Shown: positions 16,966 to 24,689 of the stretch, piece by piece
Layout of the letters: the number at the start of each line of letters is the position of its first letter
Position numbering within the stretch: position 1 is the first letter of the stretch
DNA from: JAEUJM01 sp964635055
Lineage (GTDB): Bacteria > Actinomycetota > Acidimicrobiia > Acidimicrobiales > DATDAH01
Length of the DNA stretch: 64,000 bases
Direction of reading: 5' to 3'
Assembly: GCA_964635055.1 (NCBI GenBank)
Contig: CAZWMT010000023.1
Location: 21,435 to 85,434, forward strand
The notes under the pieces: model-generated
Databases searched by the model: none
What the model was told of the DNA's origin: nothing
What the model saw: the letters and a program-made list of their open reading frames with translations, nothing else
Translations under genes and position numbers: made by a program

Positions 16966-19065
16966 TCACCCGTCAGCGGCGACCAGGGGGTTGTCGCCGG
17001 GCAGGCCCAGGCCGACGAGCTCGGCGAGGCGCGGCGCCAGCCGATCGGCGTAGACCGCGGTGAGATGGCTGTCGTCGCGGTACACGAGCACGTTGCCGAC
17101 GATCACCGGACAGCGGAGCGTCCCGCAGACCAGGTCCGTGGTGGGGACGTAGGGCACCTCGGCGGCCGCTGCCGACGACGCCTCGAGCGCGGCGAACGCC
17201 GGATCGACCGATGCATCGCGATCCAGCGTGCACGCCGTCGCATGGCTGAGGTGTTCGGCGAGGCAGTCGGGCGTGTACTCCTTGGGGTACGGCGTGTCGC
17301 CCAGGAGGACCGTGGGGGTGTGCTCGGCCAGCGCCGTGAGGGTGGCCTCGAAACCGGCCGTCCAGTCGCCGGACGAGGGCGGGCCGTCGTTGCCCTCGGC
17401 CACGTAGCGGGACGTGTTCGTGACCAGCACGAGGTCGGCGCCGAGGTCGGCGATCATCTCGAGGGCCGCGGCCCGCCAACGGTCGCACTCGGTGTACGCC
17501 CGTCGCAGCGACCCGTCGTGGACCGTGATGTCCGCCGCCGGGCAGCCTGCCTTGGTGATCGGCACCAGCGTGAAGTGGGCGCGCCGGCCCAGTGCGTCGA
17601 GAGCGGGCACCCACTGCGCCGCATGGGAGTCGCCGAAGATCACGACACGACGATCGGCCCGTGCGTCGCCGTAGCCGCAGAGGATGGGCGTGGTCTGCAG
17701 GATCGACCGATGGCAGCCGTCGTCGTACACCGTGGGCAGGTCCTGGTCCGCACCCGCCAGAGCGGGGACGAGGTTGGAGGGCACCTCGTCGACGAGCGCC
17801 GCCTCGTCGAGTCGCCGCGCGTCGAGGGCGCGGCGGGCGATGTCCTCGGCCCGCTCCCCGGGGCCGACCACGTCGCCGGGGACGGACATGAGGGCCAGGA
17901 AGACGGCGGCCAGCGCGACGGTCGTCCCCAGGCCCAGGGCCACGCTGCGTCTGGGCGAGCCCACGAGGCGGGGCGAGCGGCGCACGGGTTGCTCGACCCA
18001 CCGGTAGGTGACGGCGGCCAGGCCCAGGCTTGCCGCGCCCATCAGGATCGCCGGCCAACCGCCGATCGAGCGGTCCAGCACCACGGCGACGAACACCATT
18101 GCGGGCCAGTGCCAGAGGTACCACGAGTAGGAGCGGAGCCCGACCCAGCGAGCAGGCCGCGCCGCCAACACCGCGGCCACCCGCCCATCGGACGCCGTCG
18201 GCCCGAGGAGCACCAGCACGGTGCCCAGCGTCGGCACCAGCGCCCACCAGCCCGGCCAGGGGGTCGACTCGTCGAACCCGATGACGGACACGGCGATGGC
18301 ACCGAGCCCCAGGACCAGCGCCAGGCGTCGAGCCGACCGCGGCAGCACCCGTTCCGCCCGATGCCAGCCGAGGGCGAGCAGCGCGCCCGACCCCAGCTGC
18401 CATCCCCGGGACGCGAGCGAGTAGAAGGCCCAGGCGGGCGACGGGCCCACACGCGACACGGCCAGGGCGAACGAGGCACAACAGACGACGGCGATGACCC
18501 CACCGGCGCGCCGTCGAGGGGAAGGACCCCGGAGCAGCACCACCAGGAGCAGGGGCCACACGAGGTAGAACTGCTCCTCGACCGCCAACGACCAGAACTG
18601 CTGGAAGGCGGACGGCGCCAGGTTGGCCCGCAGGTAGTCCAGCTGTTGGGCAGCCAGGCGCAGGTTGATGGTGTAGGTCGAGGTGGCGAGCGCGTCGGCC
18701 GCGAGGTCGCGACGCGTCAGGGGTGACTGCACCCACCAGCCCACGGCGACGGTCGCCACCGAGACCAGTGCCGCCACGGGCAGGAGGCGGCGCGCCCGCC
18801 GGCCGTAGAACCCGGCGACCGACAGGCGGCCGGTGTGCTCCACCTCTCGGGCGAGCAGGCCGGTGATCAGGAAACCGGAGATGACGAAGAACACGTCGAC
18901 GCCGACGTAGCCACCGGCGAACCCGGGGACACCGGCGTGGTAGGCGACGACCGCCACGACGGCGAGGGCACGCACCCCGTCGATCTCGGGCCGATACGCG
19001 GTGGCCGACGCACCCCGGGTGGCCAGGGGACCGGGGCGGGGCGCCGCCCCGGTCGCGAGGCTCAT
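16966..19065 (-). CDS. Membrane acyltransferase (AT3/OafA family) fused to a C-terminal SGNH domain
   Basis: 699 aa, the usual length for the OafA-SGNH architecture. Residues about 25-390 form the ten-helix acyltransferase-3 domain, with YRPEIDGVRALAVVAVVAYH at its start and DVFFVISGFLITGL. After one more helix, the C-terminal 270 residues form a periplasmic SGNH domain: FGDSHAAQWVP holds the nucleophile Ser and DDSHLTAVYADRL the Asp-x-x-His pair. Such proteins O-acetylate surface polysaccharide or peptidoglycan, the membrane part passing acetyl groups out to the SGNH part. The gene is 21 bp downstream of the SGNH-SLH gene and probably in the same operon. Confidence 0.88.
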   Translation of the reverse strand: MSLATGAAPRPGPLATRGASATAYRPEIDGVRALAVVAVVAYHAGVPGFAGGYVGVDVFFVISGFLITGLLAREVEHTGRLSVAGFYGRRARRLLPVAALVSVATVAVGWWVQSPLTRRDLAADALATSTYTINLRLAAQQLDYLRANLAPSAFQQFWSLAVEEQFYLVWPLLLVVLLRGPSPRRRAGGVIAVVCCASFALAVSRVGPSPAWAFYSLASRGWQLGSGALLALGWHRAERVLPRSARRLALVLGLGAIAVSVIGFDESTPWPGWWALVPTLGTVLVLLGPTASDGRVAAVLAARPARWVGLRSYSWYLWHWPAMVFVAVVLDRSIGGWPAILMGAASLGLAAVTYRWVEQPVRRSPRLVGSPRRSVALGLGTTVALAAVFLALMSVPGDVVGPGERAEDIARRALDARRLDEAALVDEVPSNLVPALAGADQDLPTVYDDGCHRSILQTTPILCGYGDARADRRVVIFGDSHAAQWVPALDALGRRAHFTLVPITKAGCPAADITVHDGSLRRAYTECDRWRAAALEMIADLGADLVLVTNTSRYVAEGNDGPPSSGDWTAGFEATLTALAEHTPTVLLGDTPYPKEYTPDCLAEHLSHATACTLDRDASVDPAFAALEASSAAAAEVPYVPTTDLVCGTLRCPVIVGNVLVYRDDSHLTAVYADRLAPRLAELVGLGLPGDNPLVAADG

Positions 19066-19086
19066 GTCGCCTTCAACGTGCGCCGC

Positions 19087-20547
19087 TCACCCGGTGGCGC
19101 CGGGCCCGTCCGTGCTGGGAGGCGCGACCGTGGTCGCCACGCCCGTGGTGGGGACGGGCACCGTCGTGGCCGGCACGGTGCTGACCGACGGCGCGGTGAC
19201 CTGGGGCACGGTGGTGTCCGGAAGGACAGTCGTGGGCGGGGCGACGGTGGTGGTCGACGTGGTCGGGGCCTCGGCATCGGCCAACTGGTCGAGGGCGTAC
19301 AGCGCACGGGCCGTCTCGGCCCGCGTGGCCGATCGGTCGGCGCCGAACACGGCGCCCGAGTCCGCGCCCATCACCCCGGCGGTGACCGCCCACTGCACCG
19401 CCGGCAGCAGCTCGGGCGGGACGTCGGACCAGGTGTGGCGGGCGACCCCGGCCGTGGGCTGGCCCGACAGGCGCCACAAGTAGGTCGCGAGGGCGACCCG
19501 GGACACCGCTCCCGAGGGATGGAAGGTGCCGTCCTCGTAGCCACGCATGAGCTGGGTGTGCTGCACCCACCCCACCGCCGGGCGGAGGGTCGCAGGCACG
19601 TCGCGCCAGGTGGTTGTCGGCGCGGTTGGCGAACCTGCCATCCGCCAGAGGAACTCGGCGATCTGGCCCCGGTCGACCCCGACCGCGAAGCTGCCGAGCC
19701 GAGCGCGGTAGGTGCCGTTGCGGTACGGCTCGGCGATGCCGGCGTCGGCCATCCAGTTGATCGCCGTCGCCGCCCCCGACCGGTCGGGCACGTCCCAGAA
19801 CCGCCCGGACGTGTCCGCCGGGTCGCATCCCTCGGCGGCCTGGCCCGCCAGCAGGCCCAACTCCCGGCGGCCGGCCTGGGTGTGATGCAGCCGGTCTGCG
19901 AGGAAGTAGCCCCGTTCGCCGGACAGGTAGTACCAGGCGCCGTAGCTGATCATCGCCACGTTGCGCGACCGGTAGCGCCGCTCGGCCAGCACCCGCCCGA
20001 GGACCCGGTTGAACTCGAGCCGGTGCTCGTTCACCTCGGGGTAGGCCACGTTGGCCGTGGGCTTCTGGTCGAACCACCGCACACAGGTGACGTAGGGGTT
20101 GCCGCGGGGCGTGCCGTCGGGCGCGAGGTTCAGCACCGCGTCGAGGAACCGGCGTACGTCGCCCTCGAAGCGGTGCGCGCTGTGGTCCCAGAACGCGTCG
20201 CCGGTGCCCAACTCGACGAGCAGGATGTCGGGGCCGTTGCCGGCACGCACCACGGGGAGGAGCCTCGGCAGGTGGTAGCCGATGTAGCCCGCCGCGACCG
20301 CGTGGTAGTACGCCACCGCGTGGGTGCGGCCGACCTGGTTGCGCACGTAGTACTGCGCGTCCCGGCCGATCGAGTCGCCCACGAAGGCCACGGTGGGCAC
20401 CGCCGGCGTCGGCAGCGGGTGCGGCAGCCACCCCTCGGGCGTGGTCGTCTCGTACGGGGCCGGCTGGGCGTGGGCGACCGGCTGGCCGACCATCCCCACC
20501 GCGACCACCACCAGGGCGGCCACGAGCGATCTCCACCCGACAACCAT
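19087..20547 (-). CDS. Exported SGNH-hydrolase-like protein with three SLH-like domains and a Thr/Pro-rich tail
   Basis: 486 aa. A signal peptide (ALVVVAVGMVGQPVAHA) is followed by an SGNH-like domain (VAFVGDSIGRDAQYYV; LVELGTGD; DRLHHTQAGRREL). Three repeats of about 50 residues resemble surface-layer homology domains (FWDVPDRSGAATAINWM, WRDVPATLRPAVGWV, WSDVPPELLPAVQWA, each ending near an R-x-x-x-A-x-x-L/Y-W-R motif). The last 65 residues are a Thr/Val/Pro-rich spacer. The SLH-like domains suggest cell-wall anchoring. With the acyltransferase-SGNH gene just downstream, a role in acylating or deacylating envelope glycans is likely. Confidence 0.75.
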   Translation of the reverse strand: MVVGWRSLVAALVVVAVGMVGQPVAHAQPAPYETTTPEGWLPHPLPTPAVPTVAFVGDSIGRDAQYYVRNQVGRTHAVAYYHAVAAGYIGYHLPRLLPVVRAGNGPDILLVELGTGDAFWDHSAHRFEGDVRRFLDAVLNLAPDGTPRGNPYVTCVRWFDQKPTANVAYPEVNEHRLEFNRVLGRVLAERRYRSRNVAMISYGAWYYLSGERGYFLADRLHHTQAGRRELGLLAGQAAEGCDPADTSGRFWDVPDRSGAATAINWMADAGIAEPYRNGTYRARLGSFAVGVDRGQIAEFLWRMAGSPTAPTTTWRDVPATLRPAVGWVQHTQLMRGYEDGTFHPSGAVSRVALATYLWRLSGQPTAGVARHTWSDVPPELLPAVQWAVTAGVMGADSGAVFGADRSATRAETARALYALDQLADAEAPTTSTTTVAPPTTVLPDTTVPQVTAPSVSTVPATTVPVPTTGVATTVAPPSTDGPGATG

Positions 20548-20556
20548 GACCGGCCC

Positions 20557-20562
20557 AAGCTA
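20557..20562 (-). promoter_or_regulatory. Putative -10 element (TAGCTT) before the SGNH-SLH gene
   Basis: TAGCTT on the minus strand ends 9 nt before ATG 20547, so the mRNA would be leaderless or have a leader of only 2-3 nt. Confidence 0.42.
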
Positions 20563-20582
20563 CCGGCCGCGGTGCAGCCCGG

Positions 20583-20588
20583 TACGAT
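20583..20588 (+). promoter_or_regulatory. Putative -10 element (TACGAT) of the kinase gene
   Basis: TACGAT precedes the GTG at 20637 by about 48 bp. The predicted leader of about 42 nt carries the ribosome-binding site GGGGAGA (20624-20630). Its divergent partner is the TAGCTT element 20 bp away. Confidence 0.35.
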
Positions 20589-20636
20589 CGCCCCACGGCG
20601 TGTGGTGCGCGCCGGCGACGCACGGGGAGAGCTTGC

Positions 20637-22703
20637 GTGGCGGACCTGCCACAGATCGACGGCTACTCGGACCTGCAGCAGATCGCGCGCGGCGGCTTCG
20701 GCGTGGTGTACCGGGCCCGCCAGGACCGATTCGGCCGGGTGGTGGCGCTCAAGGTCCTGCAGGTGGACAGCCTGGGCGACCGTGACCGCCTGCGCTTCGA
20801 GCGCGAGTGCCTCGCCATGGGCAGCCTCTCGTGGCACCCCAACGTGGTCGCGCTGCACGATTCGGGCCTCACCGCCGACGGCCACCCCTACCTGGTGATG
20901 GAGTTCCTCGAGGCGGGCTCGCTCGGCGACCGCTTGGAGAACGGCCCGGTGCCGTGGCCGCTGGCGGTGCGCGCCGGGGTCGAGGTGGCCGGCGCCCTGG
21001 GCGCGGCCCACGCCGCGGGCACGCTGCACCGCGACCTCAAGCCCGAGAACCTGCTGGTGGGCCCGTTCGGCGAGGCCAAGCTCGGCGACTTCGGCATCGC
21101 GGCCGTGGAGGGTGTGGCCCGCACGGCCGGCGGCGCCATCTCGCTGACGGTGTCGCACGTGGCTCCCGAGGTGCTGCTGGGCGAAGAGCCCGACGAGCGC
21201 TCCGACGTGTACAGCCTGGCCTCCACGCTGCACACGCTGATCGCGGGAGGCCCACCGTTCGACTCGGCGGGCAGCCTCGGCGACGTGGTCGCGCGGGTGG
21301 TGCACCAACCGCCACCGCGGCTGCCGTTCGCGCCCGACGACCTGGTCGACCTGGTGTGGCGTTCGCTGTCGAAGGACCCGGGGCAGCGCCCCGCCGGCGC
21401 CGCCGAGCTCGGTCGAGCGCTGCAGGGCGTCCAGGCCGCCAGCGGGCACCCCGTCACCGCGCTACGGCTGACCCCGACGCCCGACGAGGAGCCGTCCCTC
21501 GATCTCGCCGCCGTGCCGACCGGGCCCGTCGCCACGCCCACGCCGGTGGTCACGCCGGGGCCAGGGCCCACGCCCCTCCCGCCGCCCGTGCGGCCACCCC
21601 CTCCCCCTCCTCCCCCTCCTCCCCCGGCGCCACCCGCCGCCGCACCAGCAGCGCCCGTCGACCGGCCGGCCTCCTCCCCTCGGCTCAGCGGCCCGATGCT
21701 CGCGGGCGTGACCGCGCTGGTGGTGATCGCCGTCGCGCTGGTGGGGGGCCTCGGCCTGTGGCTGGTGACCAGGGGCGACGACAGCGACGGCGGCGACGCC
21801 GCCGCCGGGTCCAACGCGGCGACCGGCACCACCACCGTCGCCGGGTCGTCCCCTCTCGTCACGGCCACGGTCGAGGTCGGCGTCGCGCCCGAGCAGGTCG
21901 CGATCACCGACGACGCGGTGTGGGTGGCCAACAGCGGCGACGGCACCGTCAGCCGCATCGACCCCGACACCGACGAGGTGGTCGCCACCGTCGAGACGGG
22001 CGCCAGCCCGTTCGGCGTGTCGGCCATAGGCGACGAGGTGTGGGTCACGAACGCCGACGTGTCCACCGTGACCCGCATCGACCCGGCCACCAACGAGGTG
22101 GACACCACCGTCCGTGTGCGCTCCGTGCCGGGCGCGGTGGCCGCCGACGAGCGCGACGTGTGGGTCTGCGGCTTCGACGATGCCACGGTGTCCCACATCG
22201 ACCCGCGCACCGGCACCGTCGTCGGCATCATCAGCGTCGGCCGGGGGCCCAACGGCATCGACACCTCCGCCGGGGCGGTATGGGTCGCGAACAGCGGCGA
22301 CAACACCGTCAACCGCATCGACCCCGACACCGACGAGGTGATCGCCACCATCGATCTCGACCCCGGCACGCGCCCGTCCGGCCTCGCCGCCACCGACGAC
22401 GCCGTGTGGGTCACCGGCTTCGGCAACGACACCGCCACCCGGATCGACCCCGAGACCAACGAGGTGGTGGCGACCGTCGAGGTGGGCAACGAGGCCACCG
22501 CCGTGGCCATCAGCGATGACGCCGTGTGGGTCACCAACCAGGCCGATGGCACCGTCTCGCGGATCGACCCGTCCACCAACCAGGTCACCGCCACGGTCGA
22601 TGCCGGCGCCGCCCCCAACGGCGTGTCGGCCACCACCACCGACGTGTGGGTCACCAACTTCGACCCGGGCACCGCCACCGAGATCAACCCCGACGGCGGC
22701 TGA
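20637..22703 (+). CDS. Receptor-like Ser/Thr protein kinase with an extracytoplasmic seven-repeat YVTN/NHL-type propeller
   Basis: 688 aa. The kinase domain (about 1-270) is complete: GGFGVVYRARQD, catalytic HRDLKPENLL near 131, DFGIAAVEG activation segment and EVLLGEEPDERSDVYSL. A Pro-rich linker follows, with a run of eleven prolines near 325, then one membrane helix (VTALVVIAVALVGGLGLWLV, about 358-378). The outside part (about 408-688) consists of seven repeats of about 40 residues with the consensus DDAVWVTN--DGTVSRIDP-TNEVVATV, enough for one closed seven-bladed propeller. It should sense an extracellular ligand and phosphorylate cytoplasmic targets. GTG 20637 has an SD (GGGGAGA) 6 nt upstream. 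Confidence 0.9.
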   Translation: MADLPQIDGYSDLQQIARGGFGVVYRARQDRFGRVVALKVLQVDSLGDRDRLRFERECLAMGSLSWHPNVVALHDSGLTADGHPYLVMEFLEAGSLGDRLENGPVPWPLAVRAGVEVAGALGAAHAAGTLHRDLKPENLLVGPFGEAKLGDFGIAAVEGVARTAGGAISLTVSHVAPEVLLGEEPDERSDVYSLASTLHTLIAGGPPFDSAGSLGDVVARVVHQPPPRLPFAPDDLVDLVWRSLSKDPGQRPAGAAELGRALQGVQAASGHPVTALRLTPTPDEEPSLDLAAVPTGPVATPTPVVTPGPGPTPLPPPVRPPPPPPPPPPPAPPAAAPAAPVDRPASSPRLSGPMLAGVTALVVIAVALVGGLGLWLVTRGDDSDGGDAAAGSNAATGTTTVAGSSPLVTATVEVGVAPEQVAITDDAVWVANSGDGTVSRIDPDTDEVVATVETGASPFGVSAIGDEVWVTNADVSTVTRIDPATNEVDTTVRVRSVPGAVAADERDVWVCGFDDATVSHIDPRTGTVVGIISVGRGPNGIDTSAGAVWVANSGDNTVNRIDPDTDEVIATIDLDPGTRPSGLAATDDAVWVTGFGNDTATRIDPETNEVVATVEVGNEATAVAISDDAVWVTNQADGTVSRIDPSTNQVTATVDAGAAPNGVSATTTDVWVTNFDPGTATEINPDGG

Positions 22704-22754
22704 CCGGTCGTCCGCTCCGAGGCCGGCCGATCTGGGCCCTTCGACCCTTGCGCC

Positions 22755-22768
22755 CAAACGAACGTTTG
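22755..22768. promoter_or_regulatory. TetR-type operator palindrome CAAACG-AA-CGTTTG
   Basis: A perfect 6-2-6 inverted repeat that lies just upstream of the -10-like GATACT and 16 bp before the P450 start. A TetR-family gene is the second gene of the transcript, so the simplest reading is the autoregulatory operator of the P450-tetR operon: repressor bound here would block RNA polymerase. Confidence 0.6.
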
Positions 22769-22771
22769 ATT

Positions 22772-22777
22772 GATACT
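22772..22777 (+). promoter_or_regulatory. Putative -10 element (GATACT) for leaderless P450-tetR mRNA
   Basis: GATACT ends 6 nt before ATG 22784 and directly follows the operator palindrome. Confidence 0.42.
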
Positions 22778-22783
22778 GGGTAG

Positions 22784-24028
22784 ATGACCGCTGTGGACGC
22801 GCCCGTGCAGATCGACGTCAACGACCCCCGGTTCTACGACGACCCGTGGGACGCCTACCGGTGGCTGCGGGACCACAGCCGGGTGCACTGGGACGCGGCC
22901 AACGAGCTCTGGGTGGTGAGCCGCCACGAGGACGTGTCGCTCGTGTCGCGCGACAACGCCCGCTACTCGGCCGCAGGTGGTGTGCGACCTGCCGTCGCCG
23001 CCCCCATGTCCATCATCTCGATGGACGACCCCGAGCACACCGTGCAACGCCGGATCGTGTCGAAGGGCTTCACCCCGAAGAAGGTGGCCGACCTCGCCGA
23101 CCACATCCGCGAGGTCAGCCGCGACATCGTCGGGCAGATCGCCAGCCGCGGCGAGGTCGACTTCGTGCCCGAGTTCGCCATGCACGTCCCGCTGATCGTC
23201 ATCGCCGAGATGATGGGCCTCGACCCCGAGATGCGCGAGCGCCTGTACGCGTGGTCGGACGACATGATGAACGGCGACGGCCACAGCGAGGCCGACGACC
23301 CGGCCCTGCTCGCCGCCGCTGAGGCCTTCGGCGAGTACACCACCATGTGCCAAGAGCTCATCAACGAGCGCCGCCTCGTGCCCCAGGACGATCTCATCAG
23401 CACGCTCACCGGCGCCCTCGACGCCGGCGACCTGCTCAAGCTCGACGCCGGCGCGGTCACCGCGAAGCAGGCGTCCGAGCACATGTCACTCGACGACTAC
23501 GAGCTGTTGATGTTCCTGGTGCTGTTGGTCGTGGCCGGCAACGAGACCACCCGCAACGCCCTGTCGGGCGGCCTGCTGGCCTTCAGCCGCTTCCCCGGCG
23601 AGCGCGACCGCCTCATCGCCGACCCGTCGTTGATGGAGACCGCTGTCGACGAGATCGTCCGCTACGTCAGCCCGGTGATGAGCTTCTGTCGCACCGCCAC
23701 CGAGGACCACGAGCTGCACGGCGAGACGATCCGAGCGGGCCAGAAGGTGCTGATGCTGTACCAGTCGGCCAACCGCGACGAGCGGGTGTTCGACGATCCC
23801 GACACCTTCCGCATCGACCGCAACCCCAACCCCCACCTGGGCTTCGGGATCGGCACGCACTTCTGCATGGGCGCCAACCTGGCCAAGGCCGAGATCCGGG
23901 TGGTGTTCGAGGAGCTGTTCTCCCGCCTGCCCGACATCCACGTGCCCGAGGGCACCGTCCCGGCACGCGGCGACTCCGCCCTCGTGCTGGCCATCCAGAG
24001 CCTCCCGGCGATCTTCACGCCGGCGTGA
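22784..24028 (+). CDS. Cytochrome P450 no. 2 (TetR-regulated)
   Basis: A 414-aa bacterial P450. LLVVAGNETTRNAL is the I-helix oxygen motif near 245, DEIVRYV the ExxR motif, and FGIGTHFCMGANLAK the heme-binding loop (Cys near 361). The first gene of a two-gene operon, with tetR 7 bp downstream and an operator palindrome upstream, so it is probably induced by its own substrate. It is closest in style to the actinobacterial CYP families acting on lipids, steroids and terpenes, but the family number cannot be given by eye. Confidence 0.9.
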   Translation: MTAVDAPVQIDVNDPRFYDDPWDAYRWLRDHSRVHWDAANELWVVSRHEDVSLVSRDNARYSAAGGVRPAVAAPMSIISMDDPEHTVQRRIVSKGFTPKKVADLADHIREVSRDIVGQIASRGEVDFVPEFAMHVPLIVIAEMMGLDPEMRERLYAWSDDMMNGDGHSEADDPALLAAAEAFGEYTTMCQELINERRLVPQDDLISTLTGALDAGDLLKLDAGAVTAKQASEHMSLDDYELLMFLVLLVVAGNETTRNALSGGLLAFSRFPGERDRLIADPSLMETAVDEIVRYVSPVMSFCRTATEDHELHGETIRAGQKVLMLYQSANRDERVFDDPDTFRIDRNPNPHLGFGIGTHFCMGANLAKAEIRVVFEELFSRLPDIHVPEGTVPARGDSALVLAIQSLPAIFTPA

Positions 24029-24035
24029 GTCTCCA

Positions 24036-24614
24036 GTGAGCCCCGCCACGGTCGCGGACCAGCGGGGGCACATCCTGACCACCGCGCTGGCGCTGATGAG
24101 CGAGCGGGGTGCACCCGACACGTCGATGCGGAACCTGGCCGATGCCTGCGGCCTCAACGTGGCCACCCTCTACCACTACTTCCCGTCGAAGGACGCCCTG
24201 GTCCACGCGGTCATCGAGGACCGTCGTTACCTCGACCGGCTGGCCGAGGACCTGCCGCCGGTCGACCGCGCCCTGCCCCCGCGCCGGCGCATCGAGTCGA
24301 TCCTGTCCTGGCTGTGGCGTTCGACCCTGCAGGAGGAGGCGCTGGTGCGCCTGATCCTCGGCGAGAGCCTGCGGGCCGAGCCGGCCGCACTCGAGATCGT
24401 GGCCCTGTTGATCGACGCCATGGACGCGGGTTTCGAGGGGTGGCTCACCGAGCTGGTGCCCGAGCTCACCGGCGACCGCGCCGCCATGGCCCGCGTGCTG
24501 CGGGGCCAGGTGATCGCCTGGCTCATCGAGGGCATCCTGGTCTCCCCCACCGACCGCGAGGCGTCGTTCGACCGCCGCGCCGCCGAGCTCGCCGCCATCC
24601 TCGTCCCGGACTGA
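24036..24614 (+). CDS. TetR-family transcriptional repressor
   Basis: 192 aa. The N-terminal helix-turn-helix is canonical: ILTTALALMSERGAPDTSMR then LADACGLNVATLYHYFPSKDALV. The C-terminal ligand domain is divergent, as usual. GTG 24036 follows the P450 stop by 7 bp, so the two genes are cotranscribed. It probably binds the CAAACG-AA-CGTTTG palindrome in front of the P450 and releases it when the P450 substrate or a related lipid is present. Confidence 0.88.
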   Translation: MSPATVADQRGHILTTALALMSERGAPDTSMRNLADACGLNVATLYHYFPSKDALVHAVIEDRRYLDRLAEDLPPVDRALPPRRRIESILSWLWRSTLQEEALVRLILGESLRAEPAALEIVALLIDAMDAGFEGWLTELVPELTGDRAAMARVLRGQVIAWLIEGILVSPTDREASFDRRAAELAAILVPD

Positions 24615-24689
24615 TCCGCGATCCGGTCGCGGGCCGGGGCCGAGGGTCGCCGACGCGTCGGCCGGACCGAGGTGGTTCACTGTTACGCC

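Noticed and set aside
20888..23482. Long minus-strand open frame across the kinase and P450 no. 2
   Set aside because: Antisense of two well-supported genes; its Ser/Thr-repeat appearance is the reverse reading of the propeller repeats.
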